DNA from: Myxococcales bacterium
GTDB taxonomy: Bacteria; Myxococcota_A; Bradymonadia; UBA7976; UBA1532
Assembly: GCA_020633435.1 (NCBI GenBank)
Contig: JACKDP010000003.1
Location: forward strand, 434,001 to 498,000
Reading direction: 5' to 3'
DNA length: 64,000 bases
The position numbers were made by a program, and so were the translations under genes. This document shows, in pieces, positions 1-7,824 of this stretch (its first letter is position 1; each line of letters opens with the position of its first letter). The notes under the pieces were generated by a model. The model made no database searches. It worked only from the letters and a program-made list of their open reading frames with translations, and was not told where the DNA came from.

Positions 1-45
1 GGTGTCGCAGGACTTCTTCCAGATGAGGTGCACGTCGGCCGACAT
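1..45 (-). CDS. Partial CDS, ArsC/YffB-like thioredoxin-fold protein (N-terminus only)
   Basis: An ATG at 45 opens a reading frame that runs off the window after 15 codons (MSADVHLIWKKSCDT). The K-K-S-C-D-T string after a short hydrophobic beta strand is typical of the first strand and active-site loop of ArsC/YffB-family small reductases, which read K-x-C-D-T-x-R-K-A. It lies 11 bases beyond the stop of the alpha/beta hydrolase on the same strand, so it is probably the last gene of that operon. Only the start is visible, so the family is a guess from six residues. Confidence 0.4.
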   Translation of the reverse strand, partial: MSADVHLIWKKSCDT

Positions 46-56
46 GGGGAACTCCG

Positions 57-1121
57 TCAGGCGGGGGAGAGCCCGGCCAGGGCTCGCAGGATGTGGAGCA
101 TGGCGCCCAGCTCCTTGAACAGCGCCCCCGGCCCGCGGGCGGCGTGGCCGGTGTGGCCGTAGAGGCCCGTGATGTGGGTGCCCGCGTGCACGCCGGGGGG
201 CAGGGCGGCCTCGAGCAGGGCCGCCTGGGTGTACGGGATGACGTCGTCGTCCATGCCGTGCACCAGGTGCACCCGGGTCTGCAGGTCGGCCAGGTACGGG
301 CGGGCGTCGAGGAAGTCGCGCCCGCCCGCGCGGCGCAGGGCCTCCTCCACCAGGCCCAGGGCCCCCGGCGCCAGGCCGCAGCCGCGCAGGAAGAGGGGCT
401 GCAGCGGGGCCGGCAGCGTCTCGGCGATGCCCCGCACCACCGGCGGCCAGGCGTCCGGGGCCTTCATCTCGGGTCGGCCCCACGTCGCCTCGACGTACTG
501 GCGCCACGCCGCCAGCAGGGGGGCCGGATCGGCGGGGGCCCCGGGCAGGTGCTCCACCAGATTCATGAAGGAGACCGGGTGGTTGAGCGGATCGTGGGGC
601 ACGCCGCCGCCCCCCGTCAGGGAGAAGCGCATGGCGGCGTCCCACTCCGCGTAGCCGCCGAAGACGAGCACCTCGCCCACCTGATCGGGGCGGGCGGCGG
701 CCACGCGCAGGGCCAGGAGCGAGCCGAACGAGATGCTGAGCTGCCCCGGCTTGCCCGGGGGGGCGGCGGGATCGGCCACCAGCGCGTCGAAGACGGCCAG
801 GGCGTCGTCCACCAGCGTGGGCCGCAGCATCAGGTCGAGGAAGTCGGGCATGAACGGCGCCTGGACGCGGTAGCCGGCGTGGGCCAGCACCCGCCCGAAG
901 CGGTCGAGCCGGGGATCATCCGGCCCGGCGTAGTGCAGGCCCGGCCAGAGCAGGAGCGGGGCGAGGGGCTTGTCCCCCGTCCAGGTGCGCACGCGGATGG
1001 GGGCGCGGCCCGGGGGGCCGGGGACGTGGGTGTCCTCGGCCTCGACCCCGGGGGGCAGCCGGGTGTCCGGCGTCCAGGGGCCGAGCCAGCGCGCCAGGCG
1101 CCTGAGGCGGACCTTCGGCAC
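57..1121 (-). CDS. Alpha/beta hydrolase family protein
   Basis: This 354-residue protein has the order of an alpha/beta hydrolase. There is an early oxyanion-type segment (LLLWPGLHY, about residue 56-64) and a nucleophile elbow S-I-S-F-G with Ser131 in place of the usual G-x-S-x-G. An acidic loop GMDDDVIPY lies near residue 290 and a late YGHTGHA supplies a candidate catalytic His. It has no signal peptide and should be cytoplasmic. Substrate is unknown; an esterase or lipase-like role is the safest statement. It starts one base after the stop of the DUF1244 gene, so the two are probably co-translated. Confidence 0.75.
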   Translation of the reverse strand: MPKVRLRRLARWLGPWTPDTRLPPGVEAEDTHVPGPPGRAPIRVRTWTGDKPLAPLLLWPGLHYAGPDDPRLDRFGRVLAHAGYRVQAPFMPDFLDLMLRPTLVDDALAVFDALVADPAAPPGKPGQLSISFGSLLALRVAAARPDQVGEVLVFGGYAEWDAAMRFSLTGGGGVPHDPLNHPVSFMNLVEHLPGAPADPAPLLAAWRQYVEATWGRPEMKAPDAWPPVVRGIAETLPAPLQPLFLRGCGLAPGALGLVEEALRRAGGRDFLDARPYLADLQTRVHLVHGMDDDVIPYTQAALLEAALPPGVHAGTHITGLYGHTGHAARGPGALFKELGAMLHILRALAGLSPA

Positions 1122-1122
1122 C

Positions 1123-1419
1123 TCAGTCCTTCGGCCGGCCGGCCTCGAAGGCCGCCTGCTGCGCCGGCGTCGCCGGCTGCTGGTGCTGGGCCTTCCACGC
1201 CTCGTAGGGCATGCCGTAGACGATCTCGCGGGCGGCGGCGTCGGTGAGCGCCACCCCCTCCGCCTCGGCGGCCTCGCGGTACCAGCGCGACAGGCAGTTG
1301 CGGCAGAAGCCGGCCAGGCCCATCAGATCGATGTTCTGCACGTCCGTCCGGGCCTGGAGGTGGGCCACCAGGCGGCGGAAGGCCGCGGCTTCCAAGGAGA
1401 TTCGCTGCGCGTCGTCCAT
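1123..1419 (-). CDS. DUF1244 family small protein
   Basis: The 98-residue product carries the DUF1244 signature: R-T-D-V-Q-N-I-D-L-M followed by LAGFCRNCLSRWY, then an Ala/Glu-rich helical half ending in YGMPYEAWK. The two cysteines of F-C-R-N-C are conserved in this family. Function is not established; members are short, cytosolic and often sit near metabolic genes. It lies between dusA (22 bases upstream) and the hydrolase gene, all on the minus strand, suggesting one transcription unit. Confidence 0.85.
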   Translation of the reverse strand: MDDAQRISLEAAAFRRLVAHLQARTDVQNIDLMGLAGFCRNCLSRWYREAAEAEGVALTDAAAREIVYGMPYEAWKAQHQQPATPAQQAAFEAGRPKD

Positions 1420-1441
1420 GCTCGTCCTCGTCGTCTCGCCG

Positions 1442-2419
1442 TCAGGCGGCGGTGGCGGCCACGGCCTCGAGGGCCTGCTCGAGCAGCTCGGGGCCGGCCC
1501 CGGGGCGGGTGGCCGCCCCGAGAATCTGCCGGAAGCGCCGCCCCCCGGGCACCCCCGCGAAGAGCCCCAGCATGTGCCGGGTGATGTGGTGCAGGCGCCC
1601 GCCCGCCGCCAGCCAGCCCTCGGCGTAGGCGGCCATCTCGCGCACCACGTCGGCCCGCGTCTTCGGGGCGGCGGGGCGGCCGAAGACCCGCGCGTCCGCC
1701 TCGGCGAAGAGCCACGGATCGTCGTAGGCCGCGCGCCCGATCATCACCGCGTCGACGTGGGCCAGGTGGTCCAGGGCGGCGTCGAGCGTGAGGATCCCGC
1801 CGTTGATCTCGATGGCCAGGTCGGGCCGCTCGGCCTTCAGGCGGTACACATCGTCGTAGCGCAGGGGCGGGATGGTGCGGTTCTCCTTGGGGGAGAGCCC
1901 GGCCAGCCACGCCTTGCGGGCGTGCACCGAGAAGCGGGCGCAGCCGGCGTCGGCCACGGTGTCGACGAAGGCGCGCATGTCGGCGTAGGCGTCCAGGTCG
2001 TCGACGCCGATGCGGTGCTTGACGGTGACCGGCAGCGGCGACGCGGCGCGCATGGCGGCCACGCAGGCGGCGACGTGGGCCGGCTCGCGCATGAGGCAGG
2101 CCCCGAAGCGGCCCTGCTGCACCCGGTCGCTCGGGCAGCCGACGTTCAGGTTGACCTCGTCGTAGCCCTGGTCGGCGGCCAGCCGGGCGCAGTCGGCCAG
2201 GGCGGCCGGATCATCGCCGCCGAGCTGCAGCGCGATGGGGTGCTCCCGGGGATCGAAGCCCAGGTGGCGCTCCACGTCGCCGCGCAGCAGCGCCCCCGTC
2301 GTCACCATCTCGGTGTACAGCAAGGTCTCCCGGCTGATGAGGCGCACCAGCAGGCGGAAGTGGCGATCGGTGCGATCCATCATCGGGGCGACGGACAGCG
2401 GTGGGGTGCCGGGCATCAT
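1442..2419 (-). CDS. dusA: tRNA-dihydrouridine synthase DusA
   Basis: A flavin-dependent TIM-barrel enzyme that reduces specific uridines (position 20/20a) in the tRNA D-loop. Visible are SVAPMMDRTDRHFR at the N-terminus, ALQLGG, the active-site segment NLNVGCPSDRVQQGRFGACL containing the catalytic Cys, VTVKHRIG, and the FMN-binding INGGI and MIGRAAYDDPW segments, all in DusA order. The frame is open to an ATG at 2467, but a -35/-10 pair lies at 2450-2455/2428-2433, so the ATG-ATG at 2419/2416 is the likelier start (325 residues, leaderless). Confidence 0.93.
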   Translation of the reverse strand: MMPGTPPLSVAPMMDRTDRHFRLLVRLISRETLLYTEMVTTGALLRGDVERHLGFDPREHPIALQLGGDDPAALADCARLAADQGYDEVNLNVGCPSDRVQQGRFGACLMREPAHVAACVAAMRAASPLPVTVKHRIGVDDLDAYADMRAFVDTVADAGCARFSVHARKAWLAGLSPKENRTIPPLRYDDVYRLKAERPDLAIEINGGILTLDAALDHLAHVDAVMIGRAAYDDPWLFAEADARVFGRPAAPKTRADVVREMAAYAEGWLAAGGRLHHITRHMLGLFAGVPGGRRFRQILGAATRPGAGPELLEQALEAVAATAA

Positions 2420-2427
2420 CGGACGCC

Positions 2428-2455
2428 ATTGTGCGGATGGGGGGCCCCACGTCAA
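2428..2455 (-). promoter_or_regulatory. Sigma-70-type promoter for dusA (leaderless)
   Basis: Read on the minus strand: TTGACG, 16 bases, CACAAT, then 8 bases to ATG. The -35 matches 5/6 and the -10 matches 4/6 of consensus. No Shine-Dalgarno sequence precedes the ATG, so the transcript would start at or next to the start codon. Confidence 0.5.
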
Positions 2456-2478
2456 ACGCGGGGGCATGGTCGCGTCGA

Positions 2479-3390
2479 TCAGGGCTCGATGGCGAGCAGC
2501 TCGACCTCGAAGAGGAGCGTGGCGCCCGGGGGGATGACGCCGCCGGCGCCGGCCTCGCCGTAGGCCAGGTGGGCGGGGATGGTCAGCTTGCGCTTGCCGC
2601 CCACCTGCATGGTGGCGAGGCCCTGCTCCCAGCCCTTGATGACCTGGCCCATGCCGTACTTGAACTTGAAGGGCTCGTCGCGGTCGCGGCTGGAGTCGAA
2701 GACGGTGCCGTCCTCGAGCTGGCCGACGTAGTGCACCACCACGGTCTGGCCCTTCTCGGGGGTGGGCCCCTCACCGACGACCAGATCCTCGATGCCCAGC
2801 GTGGGCCGGGCCATCGCCTTGCCCTCGCCGCCGTCGTCGGCCACCGCCGCGGCCCCGCCGCCCGCCTCGGCGCCGTAGCGCGCCCGGATGAGGGAGGCCC
2901 CCTTCTCCGTCGTCTGCACGATGAACAGGTCGTCGTACTGCGACTCGCCGATCTTGACGCCGCACTCGGCGCCCAGCGCGCAGAGGATCTGCGGGATGGT
3001 GTTGGAGTGGCCCACGATGAGCACCGTCAGCCCGCCGTAGCCGTTGCGGATGCGCTGGGCCATGTCCTTGCCGTACTGGTCGGCGTCCTCGACCTTCACC
3101 ACCTCGGCCTTGAGGCCCTTGGCGCCGGCGATGGGATCGGCCGTCTCCAGCGTGCGCAGGTACTGGGTGGTGATGATGGCGGCGACGTCCTGGCGGGCGA
3201 GGGCCGCAGCCAGGGCCTGGGCCCGGGCCTTGCCAGCGTCCGTGAGGCCCGGATCCTCGACGTCGGCCTGCTTCTCGGCGTGCCGCACCAGGATGACGGT
3301 CGCCGGCGCGCCGCAGCCCGCGGCGAGGCTGGCGAGCAGAACCACCAGCGAAAACAAGGGGTTGGACAGCAGGACGGCGCGCTTCGACAT
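2479..3390 (-). CDS. Lipoprotein with histidine-phosphatase domain fused to FKBP-type peptidyl-prolyl isomerase
   Basis: 303 residues. A lipoprotein signal ends in L-A-A-G-C with Cys26 as the lipidation site. Residues about 30-180 form a histidine phosphatase (PGAM/SixA-like) domain: VRHAEK with the phospho-accepting His37, RTLETADP, and VGHSNT with the second His. Residues about 190-303 are a full FKBP domain (VVVHYVGQLEDGTVFDSS, GWEQGL, AYGEAG, IPPGATLLFEVELL). Start chosen at the ATG with GAGGA six bases upstream; the longer open frame upstream lies antisense to the repeat gene. The domain pairing is unusual. It probably faces the periplasm; substrates are unknown. Confidence 0.85.
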   Translation of the reverse strand: MSKRAVLLSNPLFSLVVLLASLAAGCGAPATVILVRHAEKQADVEDPGLTDAGKARAQALAAALARQDVAAIITTQYLRTLETADPIAGAKGLKAEVVKVEDADQYGKDMAQRIRNGYGGLTVLIVGHSNTIPQILCALGAECGVKIGESQYDDLFIVQTTEKGASLIRARYGAEAGGGAAAVADDGGEGKAMARPTLGIEDLVVGEGPTPEKGQTVVVHYVGQLEDGTVFDSSRDRDEPFKFKYGMGQVIKGWEQGLATMQVGGKRKLTIPAHLAYGEAGAGGVIPPGATLLFEVELLAIEP

Positions 3391-3463
3391 GGGGATCCTC
3401 GGCGGCAAGATCGCGGCAGCATACTCGTTGTGCCGCCGAAGTCCACCGCCCTCCGGCCGCGGA

Positions 3464-5506
3464 TCAGCGTCGACGGCGCCGGAGGGCCGCCAGCCCGAGC
3501 AGCGCGAGCCAGCCCGCCGGCCCCCCCGGCCCCTGCTCGCAGCCGCTCCCGGCGATGCGTGTGCGGTCGTCGCGCTCCTCGGGCACGCAGGTGCTGCCCG
3601 GCTCGTTGCGCTCGTCGGGGCAGAGGTCTTCCGCGTCGGGCACGCCGTCGCCGTCGCGATCGTCGTCGCAGGCATCGCCGAGGCCGTCACCGTCCTGGTC
3701 GGTCTGCCCCGGGTTGGGAACGGCCGGGCAGTTGTCCCGCTGATTCTCGACGCCGTCCCCGTCCAGGTCGGCCGGGACGGGCTGATCGTCCGCCGGATCC
3801 CGCGGATCGCGCTCGCCGGCGTCGACGGCCCCGTCGTGGTTGGCGTCCTCCACCCCGTCCGCCACGCCACCGCCGTCGGTGTCGGGATCGTAGGGATCCG
3901 TGGTGGAGGTGGGATCGGCGTCGGGCGTGAAGCGGCCAGCGGCGACGTCGGTGTCCGGGTCTGGCGTCGTTCGCCCGGCCTCCAGCCCGTCCCACAGGCC
4001 GTCGCCATCGCTGTCGGGATCGCGCCCGTTGGGCACCCCGTCGCCATCCGCGTCCCCGGTGGCCTCGTCCCCGTCGGGCAGGCCGTCATCGTCGGTGTCG
4101 GCGTCCAGCGGATCGGTGCCCGCGGCCTCCTCGGCCTCGGCGTCGAGCCCATCACCGTCGGCGTCGGGGTCGCAGGCGTCGCCCACCCCATCCCGGTCGT
4201 GATCCGCCTGGGCCGAATCGGCGACGAGGGGGCAGAGATCGGTGGCGTCGGGCACCCCGTCCCCATCGGCGTCGGCCTCCGGCCCCACGTCATCCGCCGG
4301 ATCGAGGGGATCGCGCTCGCCCGCGTCCACGGCGCCGTCGTGGTTGGCGTCTTCGTCGCCGTCTCGCACCCCGCCGCCGTCGGTGTCGGGATTGAAAGGA
4401 TCGGTCTGGGTGCGCGGATCGGCGTCCGGCCGGAAGCCGGCGGGATCGGTGTCCGGGTGCAGATCCGCGGCGGTCCGGCCGGCTTCGAGGCCATCGGGCA
4501 GGCCGTCGCCGTCGCTGTCCGGGTCGCGGACGTTGGGGGTGCCGTCGCCGTCGCTGTCGGCGTCCGGGGCCTCCCCCTCCGGGATCTCCTCGCCGTCGAG
4601 CAGGCCGTCATCGTCGGAGTCGGCGTCGTCGGGATCACTGCCCGCCACCGCCTCGTCGGCGTTCGTCAGGCCGTCGCCGTCGCGGTCGTCGTCGCAAGCG
4701 TCACCCTGGCCATCCCCGTCGCGGTCGCCCTGCGCGGGATCCGCGACGAGGGGGCAGCCATCGTCGGCGTTGGCGACGCCGTCGCCGTCGAGGTCGTCGT
4801 CGCACGCGTCACCCTGGCCATCGCCATCCAGATCGGCCTGATCGGGGTCCGGGGTGCGTGGGCAGCGATCGTCGCCGTCGGCCACCCCGTCGCCGTCGTC
4901 GTCGTCGTCGCAGGCGTCCCCCGCCCCGTCGCCGTCCAGGTCGGTCTGGTCGGGATCGGCCACCCGCGGGCAGTCATCGGCGGCGTTGGCGACGCCATCG
5001 CCGTCGAGGTCGTCGTCACAGGCATCGCCCAGGCCGTCCCCGTCCAGATCGGCCTGGTCCGCATCGGCGACCAGCGGGCAGTCGTCCGCCTCGTCGGCGA
5101 CGCCATCGCCATCATCGTCGTCGTCGCAGGCGTCGCCCGCGCCGTCGCTGTCGGTGTCGAGCTGGGCGGGATCAGCCACGCCGGGGCAGAGGTCGTCGAC
5201 GTCGGCCACCCCGTCCCCGTCATCGTCGGGGTCGCACACGTCGCCCAGGCCGTCGCCGTCCGTGTCCGTCTGATCCGGCGGCGCCGTGAACGGGCAGTTG
5301 TCCTCGACGTCGCCGAGACCGTCGTTGTCGTCGTCGACGTCGCAGGCGTCACCCGGGAAGTCTCCGTCGTTGTTGGCCTGATCCGCGTTGGCGATGCCCG
5401 GGCAGTTGTCCATGGCATCCGGGATGCCGTCGCCGTCGCGATCGGCCCCACCCGCGCTCGCGCTGCCCGCCAGCGCCAGGATCGCCAGCACTCCGTGTAG
5501 CCGCAT
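3464..5506 (-). CDS. Secreted thrombospondin type 3 repeat protein with MYXO-CTERM-like anchor
   Basis: 680 residues: a signal peptide (LAILALAGSASAG), then a long run of Asp-rich Ca-binding thrombospondin type 3 repeats. Units follow D-x-D-x-D-G-x-x-D-x-x-D-x-C-P in the first 300 residues and again near the end, with longer D-P-D-S-D-G-D-G spacer units between. The C-terminus is G-C-E-Q-G, a hydrophobic helix (WLALLGLAAL) and five Arg, which resembles the MYXO-CTERM sorting signal. Likely a surface-anchored Ca-dependent structural or adhesion protein. A GGAGG-rich ribosome binding site precedes the ATG. The repetitive GC-rich sequence makes long false frames on the other strand. Confidence 0.9.
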   Translation of the reverse strand: MRLHGVLAILALAGSASAGGADRDGDGIPDAMDNCPGIANADQANNDGDFPGDACDVDDDNDGLGDVEDNCPFTAPPDQTDTDGDGLGDVCDPDDDGDGVADVDDLCPGVADPAQLDTDSDGAGDACDDDDDGDGVADEADDCPLVADADQADLDGDGLGDACDDDLDGDGVANAADDCPRVADPDQTDLDGDGAGDACDDDDDGDGVADGDDRCPRTPDPDQADLDGDGQGDACDDDLDGDGVANADDGCPLVADPAQGDRDGDGQGDACDDDRDGDGLTNADEAVAGSDPDDADSDDDGLLDGEEIPEGEAPDADSDGDGTPNVRDPDSDGDGLPDGLEAGRTAADLHPDTDPAGFRPDADPRTQTDPFNPDTDGGGVRDGDEDANHDGAVDAGERDPLDPADDVGPEADADGDGVPDATDLCPLVADSAQADHDRDGVGDACDPDADGDGLDAEAEEAAGTDPLDADTDDDGLPDGDEATGDADGDGVPNGRDPDSDGDGLWDGLEAGRTTPDPDTDVAAGRFTPDADPTSTTDPYDPDTDGGGVADGVEDANHDGAVDAGERDPRDPADDQPVPADLDGDGVENQRDNCPAVPNPGQTDQDGDGLGDACDDDRDGDGVPDAEDLCPDERNEPGSTCVPEERDDRTRIAGSGCEQGPGGPAGWLALLGLAALRRRRR

Positions 5507-5571
5507 CTGCTCCCCCCTCCCCGTCGTCGGTGCCCGTCAGAGACCGCGTCGTGGCCCCAAAGGTCACACAG

Positions 5572-7161
5572 CTAACTGCCCGCCTCGATGCGCGTCTCGT
5601 TCAGCTTCTTGCCGGCGAGGTTGTAGTGGCTGACGGTCAGGGCCTGGGTCTGGGGATCGATCTCGACCACGCCGAAGAACTGCAGCCCCAGGAAGGGGGA
5701 CGCGCCGAAGGGCGTGCCCTCGGGGATGCCATGCCAGACGACCTCGGCGCCGAACGTCTTGTCGAGGCGGTTGGGGCCGAACGTCGCGGCGTTGAGCGGC
5801 CCGCTGACGAACTCCCAGAACGGGTTGAAGTCTTTGTAGCTCGCCCGATCCGGGTGGTAGTGGTGGCTGGCGGCGTAGTGCACGTCGGCGGTGAGCCAGA
5901 CCACGTTCTTGATGCCCTGCCGCTTGATGAACGACAGCAGCCAGGCGATCTCGAGCTCGCGCCCGCGGGCCGGGCCGGAGCCGTTGGCGATGCCCTCGAA
6001 CGTGTACTGGCCGTGGGCCACCATCAGGCAGATGGGCTGGTCACAGACGATCACCTTCCAGGTGGCCTGGCTCTGCTTGAGGCCGCGCGCCAGCCAGCGG
6101 AGCTGGTTGCCGCCGAAGAAGGCCGTGTCGGGCCCGAGCTTCGACTGCTGGTTCTCGTTGTTCGGGGCGCGGTAGCTGCGCGCGTCCAGCACGAAGAGAT
6201 CGGCCAGGGGGCCCTGGGGCAGGGCGCGGTATATGCGGCCCACATGGCCGTCGGCGACGGCGATGGGGTTGTAGTCGAAGAAGGCCTTGCGGGCGCGGGC
6301 CGAGAGCAGCGAGCAGCTCTTGACCGTGTAGCGGTCGTCTTCGTCGAGGATGCGGCCCGGCCACCAGTTGTTCTTCGTCTCGTGGTCGTCCCACTGCACC
6401 ACCAGCGGGATCTCGCCATAGAAGCGGCGCAGGTTCTCGTCGAGCAGGTTGTAGCGGAAGTTGCCCCAGAATTCCTTTTGAGTTTCAGCGACTTTCTGCT
6501 TCTCGGGGGTCAGCAGGTTGGTCCAGGCGCGGCCCTTGGCGCCCTTGGCCCCCTTCTTCGCCTGGTACACCGAGTCGGCGTAGATCATGTCGCCGCAGTG
6601 GATGAAGAAGTCGGGCTGGTGCCCCCGCATCACGTCGAAGATGCGCATCCCGCCCAGGTCGGGGTTGATGCCGTAGCCCTGGCCGCCCACGTCCCCCGAC
6701 CAGGCGAACTTGAGGGGCCGCCCGGGCCGCAGCTGGGGGGTGAGCAGGCTGCCGGTGATGGGCGCCGACATGGCCCCCGTCTCCAGGTTCTCGAACATGG
6801 CGCGGTAGTGGACGCGCCGGTCGGCGGGCAGGCCGGTGATGGGCACCTGGGCGCAGAAGTCGCTCGTCTCCAGGGCCTCGGAGAAGCCGGCCTGCCGGAC
6901 GTGCCGCCGAAACCCCGGATCGACGGACCACTCGACGTGCATGCGGCTGGGCCGATCGGTGCGGCTCCAGACCACGGCGCCGTCGGGGGTGACGTCGCCC
7001 GCCGCGATGCCCCACTGGGTCAGGGGCTCGCCGCCCGCGATGATCGCCGGCGCTCGCCTGGGGGCCGCCAGCAGGGCCGCGCCGGCCAGGCCGGCCCGCA
7101 GCACGTCGCGCCGCCTCGGATTGTCAGTCACCGGCCCCTCGTCCCCCACGTGTCCCTGCAT
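5572..7161 (-). CDS. phoD: PhoD-type alkaline phosphatase/phosphodiesterase, Tat-exported
   Basis: 529 residues with a twin-arginine signal (N-P-R-R-R-D-V-L-R-A-G then a hydrophobic Ala/Leu run ending near APAIIAGG). The N-terminal PhoD domain has WGIAAGDVTPDGAVVWSRT. The metallophosphatase core shows FAWSGDVGGQGYG, HCGDMIYAD, QWDDHETKNNWW and LTADVHYAASHHYHP, which carry the Asp/His metal ligands of the family. It would hydrolyse phosphate mono- or diesters outside the inner membrane. The first ATG is 7161; a GTG eleven codons later (VTDNPRRR) is an alternative that gives a more usual Tat signal length. Divergent from the Cys-rich gene at 7303. Confidence 0.9.
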   Translation of the reverse strand: MQGHVGDEGPVTDNPRRRDVLRAGLAGAALLAAPRRAPAIIAGGEPLTQWGIAAGDVTPDGAVVWSRTDRPSRMHVEWSVDPGFRRHVRQAGFSEALETSDFCAQVPITGLPADRRVHYRAMFENLETGAMSAPITGSLLTPQLRPGRPLKFAWSGDVGGQGYGINPDLGGMRIFDVMRGHQPDFFIHCGDMIYADSVYQAKKGAKGAKGRAWTNLLTPEKQKVAETQKEFWGNFRYNLLDENLRRFYGEIPLVVQWDDHETKNNWWPGRILDEDDRYTVKSCSLLSARARKAFFDYNPIAVADGHVGRIYRALPQGPLADLFVLDARSYRAPNNENQQSKLGPDTAFFGGNQLRWLARGLKQSQATWKVIVCDQPICLMVAHGQYTFEGIANGSGPARGRELEIAWLLSFIKRQGIKNVVWLTADVHYAASHHYHPDRASYKDFNPFWEFVSGPLNAATFGPNRLDKTFGAEVVWHGIPEGTPFGASPFLGLQFFGVVEIDPQTQALTVSHYNLAGKKLNETRIEAGS

Positions 7162-7302
7162 CGTAGCAGGGGCGTTGCCGGCGTCGAAGTCCCTGTGTTC
7201 GGGGCTTTACGCCGGGGCGGAGGCGGGCTGAATATGCCGGACGAAGCCCCGTCGGGCGGCGCCGCCGCCCCCCCGGGGTGGCGGAGACGAACCGGAGGCA
7301 CC

Positions 7303-7821
7303 ATGCGATCGTTGACCCTTGCGCTCTTCACGCTCCTGGCCGGCGCGGCCCTCGCCCAGCAGCCCGTGGTCCTGCCCGATGGCACCGCCATCGACGCGGC
7401 CGCCCTGAAGGACGCCCAGAAGGCCCTGAAGGACGCCCGCAAGGCCACCCACGACGCCAACAAGGCGGCGCGGGAGGTCCTCAAGGCGGCGGTGAAGGGG
7501 GACGCGGCCCCGGTCTCGGCGGACGCCGCGGCCGTCAACGCCTGCGTCGCCGGTCAGGCCTGCAAGCTCAAGTGCGCGGATGGCGGCTGCGCCCAGACGT
7601 GCAGCATGGGCGCGGCCTGCGACTTCTCGTGCTCGGGTGGGGGCTGCCAGCAGATCGCCGAGAAGGGCAGCACCGCCAGCCTCACCTGCTCCGGCGGCAA
7701 CTGCCGCCAGGAGATCCAGGCGGGGGCGACGGCCAGCCTCACCTGCTCGGGGGGGCGCTGCGCGCGGCAGCTCGCCGGCACCATCACCAAGGCGAACTGC
7801 ACGGGCGGCGGCTGCGAGTAG
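7303..7821 (+). CDS. Secreted cysteine-rich protein with C-S-G-G-x-C motifs
   Basis: 172 residues starting at an ATG preceded by GGAGG (five bases). A clean signal peptide (LALFTLLAGAALAQ) is followed by a 50-residue Lys/Ala/Asp helical segment built of D-A-x-K-A repeats. The C-terminal half is Cys-rich, with repeated C-x-x-G-G-C pairs and two copies of TASLTCSGG-x-C. No family with known function was recognised. Even Cys number and export suggest disulphide bonding in the periplasm or outside. It is convergent with htpG (3 bases between stops). Confidence 0.75.
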   Translation: MRSLTLALFTLLAGAALAQQPVVLPDGTAIDAAALKDAQKALKDARKATHDANKAAREVLKAAVKGDAAPVSADAAAVNACVAGQACKLKCADGGCAQTCSMGAACDFSCSGGGCQQIAEKGSTASLTCSGGNCRQEIQAGATASLTCSGGRCARQLAGTITKANCTGGGCE

Positions 7822-7824
7822 CCG

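Noticed and set aside
2479..4638. A 719-codon minus-strand frame joining repeat-region sequence to the phosphatase-FKBP gene
   Set aside because: The first part is an out-of-frame reading of the repeat gene; the real start is ATG 3390 with a lipoprotein signal and ribosome binding site.
3500..5400. CRISPR-like repetition
   Set aside because: The repeats are codon-phased, imperfect and without unique spacers; they encode Ca-binding repeats.
3044..5500. An 818-codon plus-strand open frame rich in V-G-V-G-I repeats
   Set aside because: It is antisense to the Ca-binding repeat gene; the Asp codons GAC/GAT read backwards as Val/Ile, so a long open frame is expected. No signal or domain.
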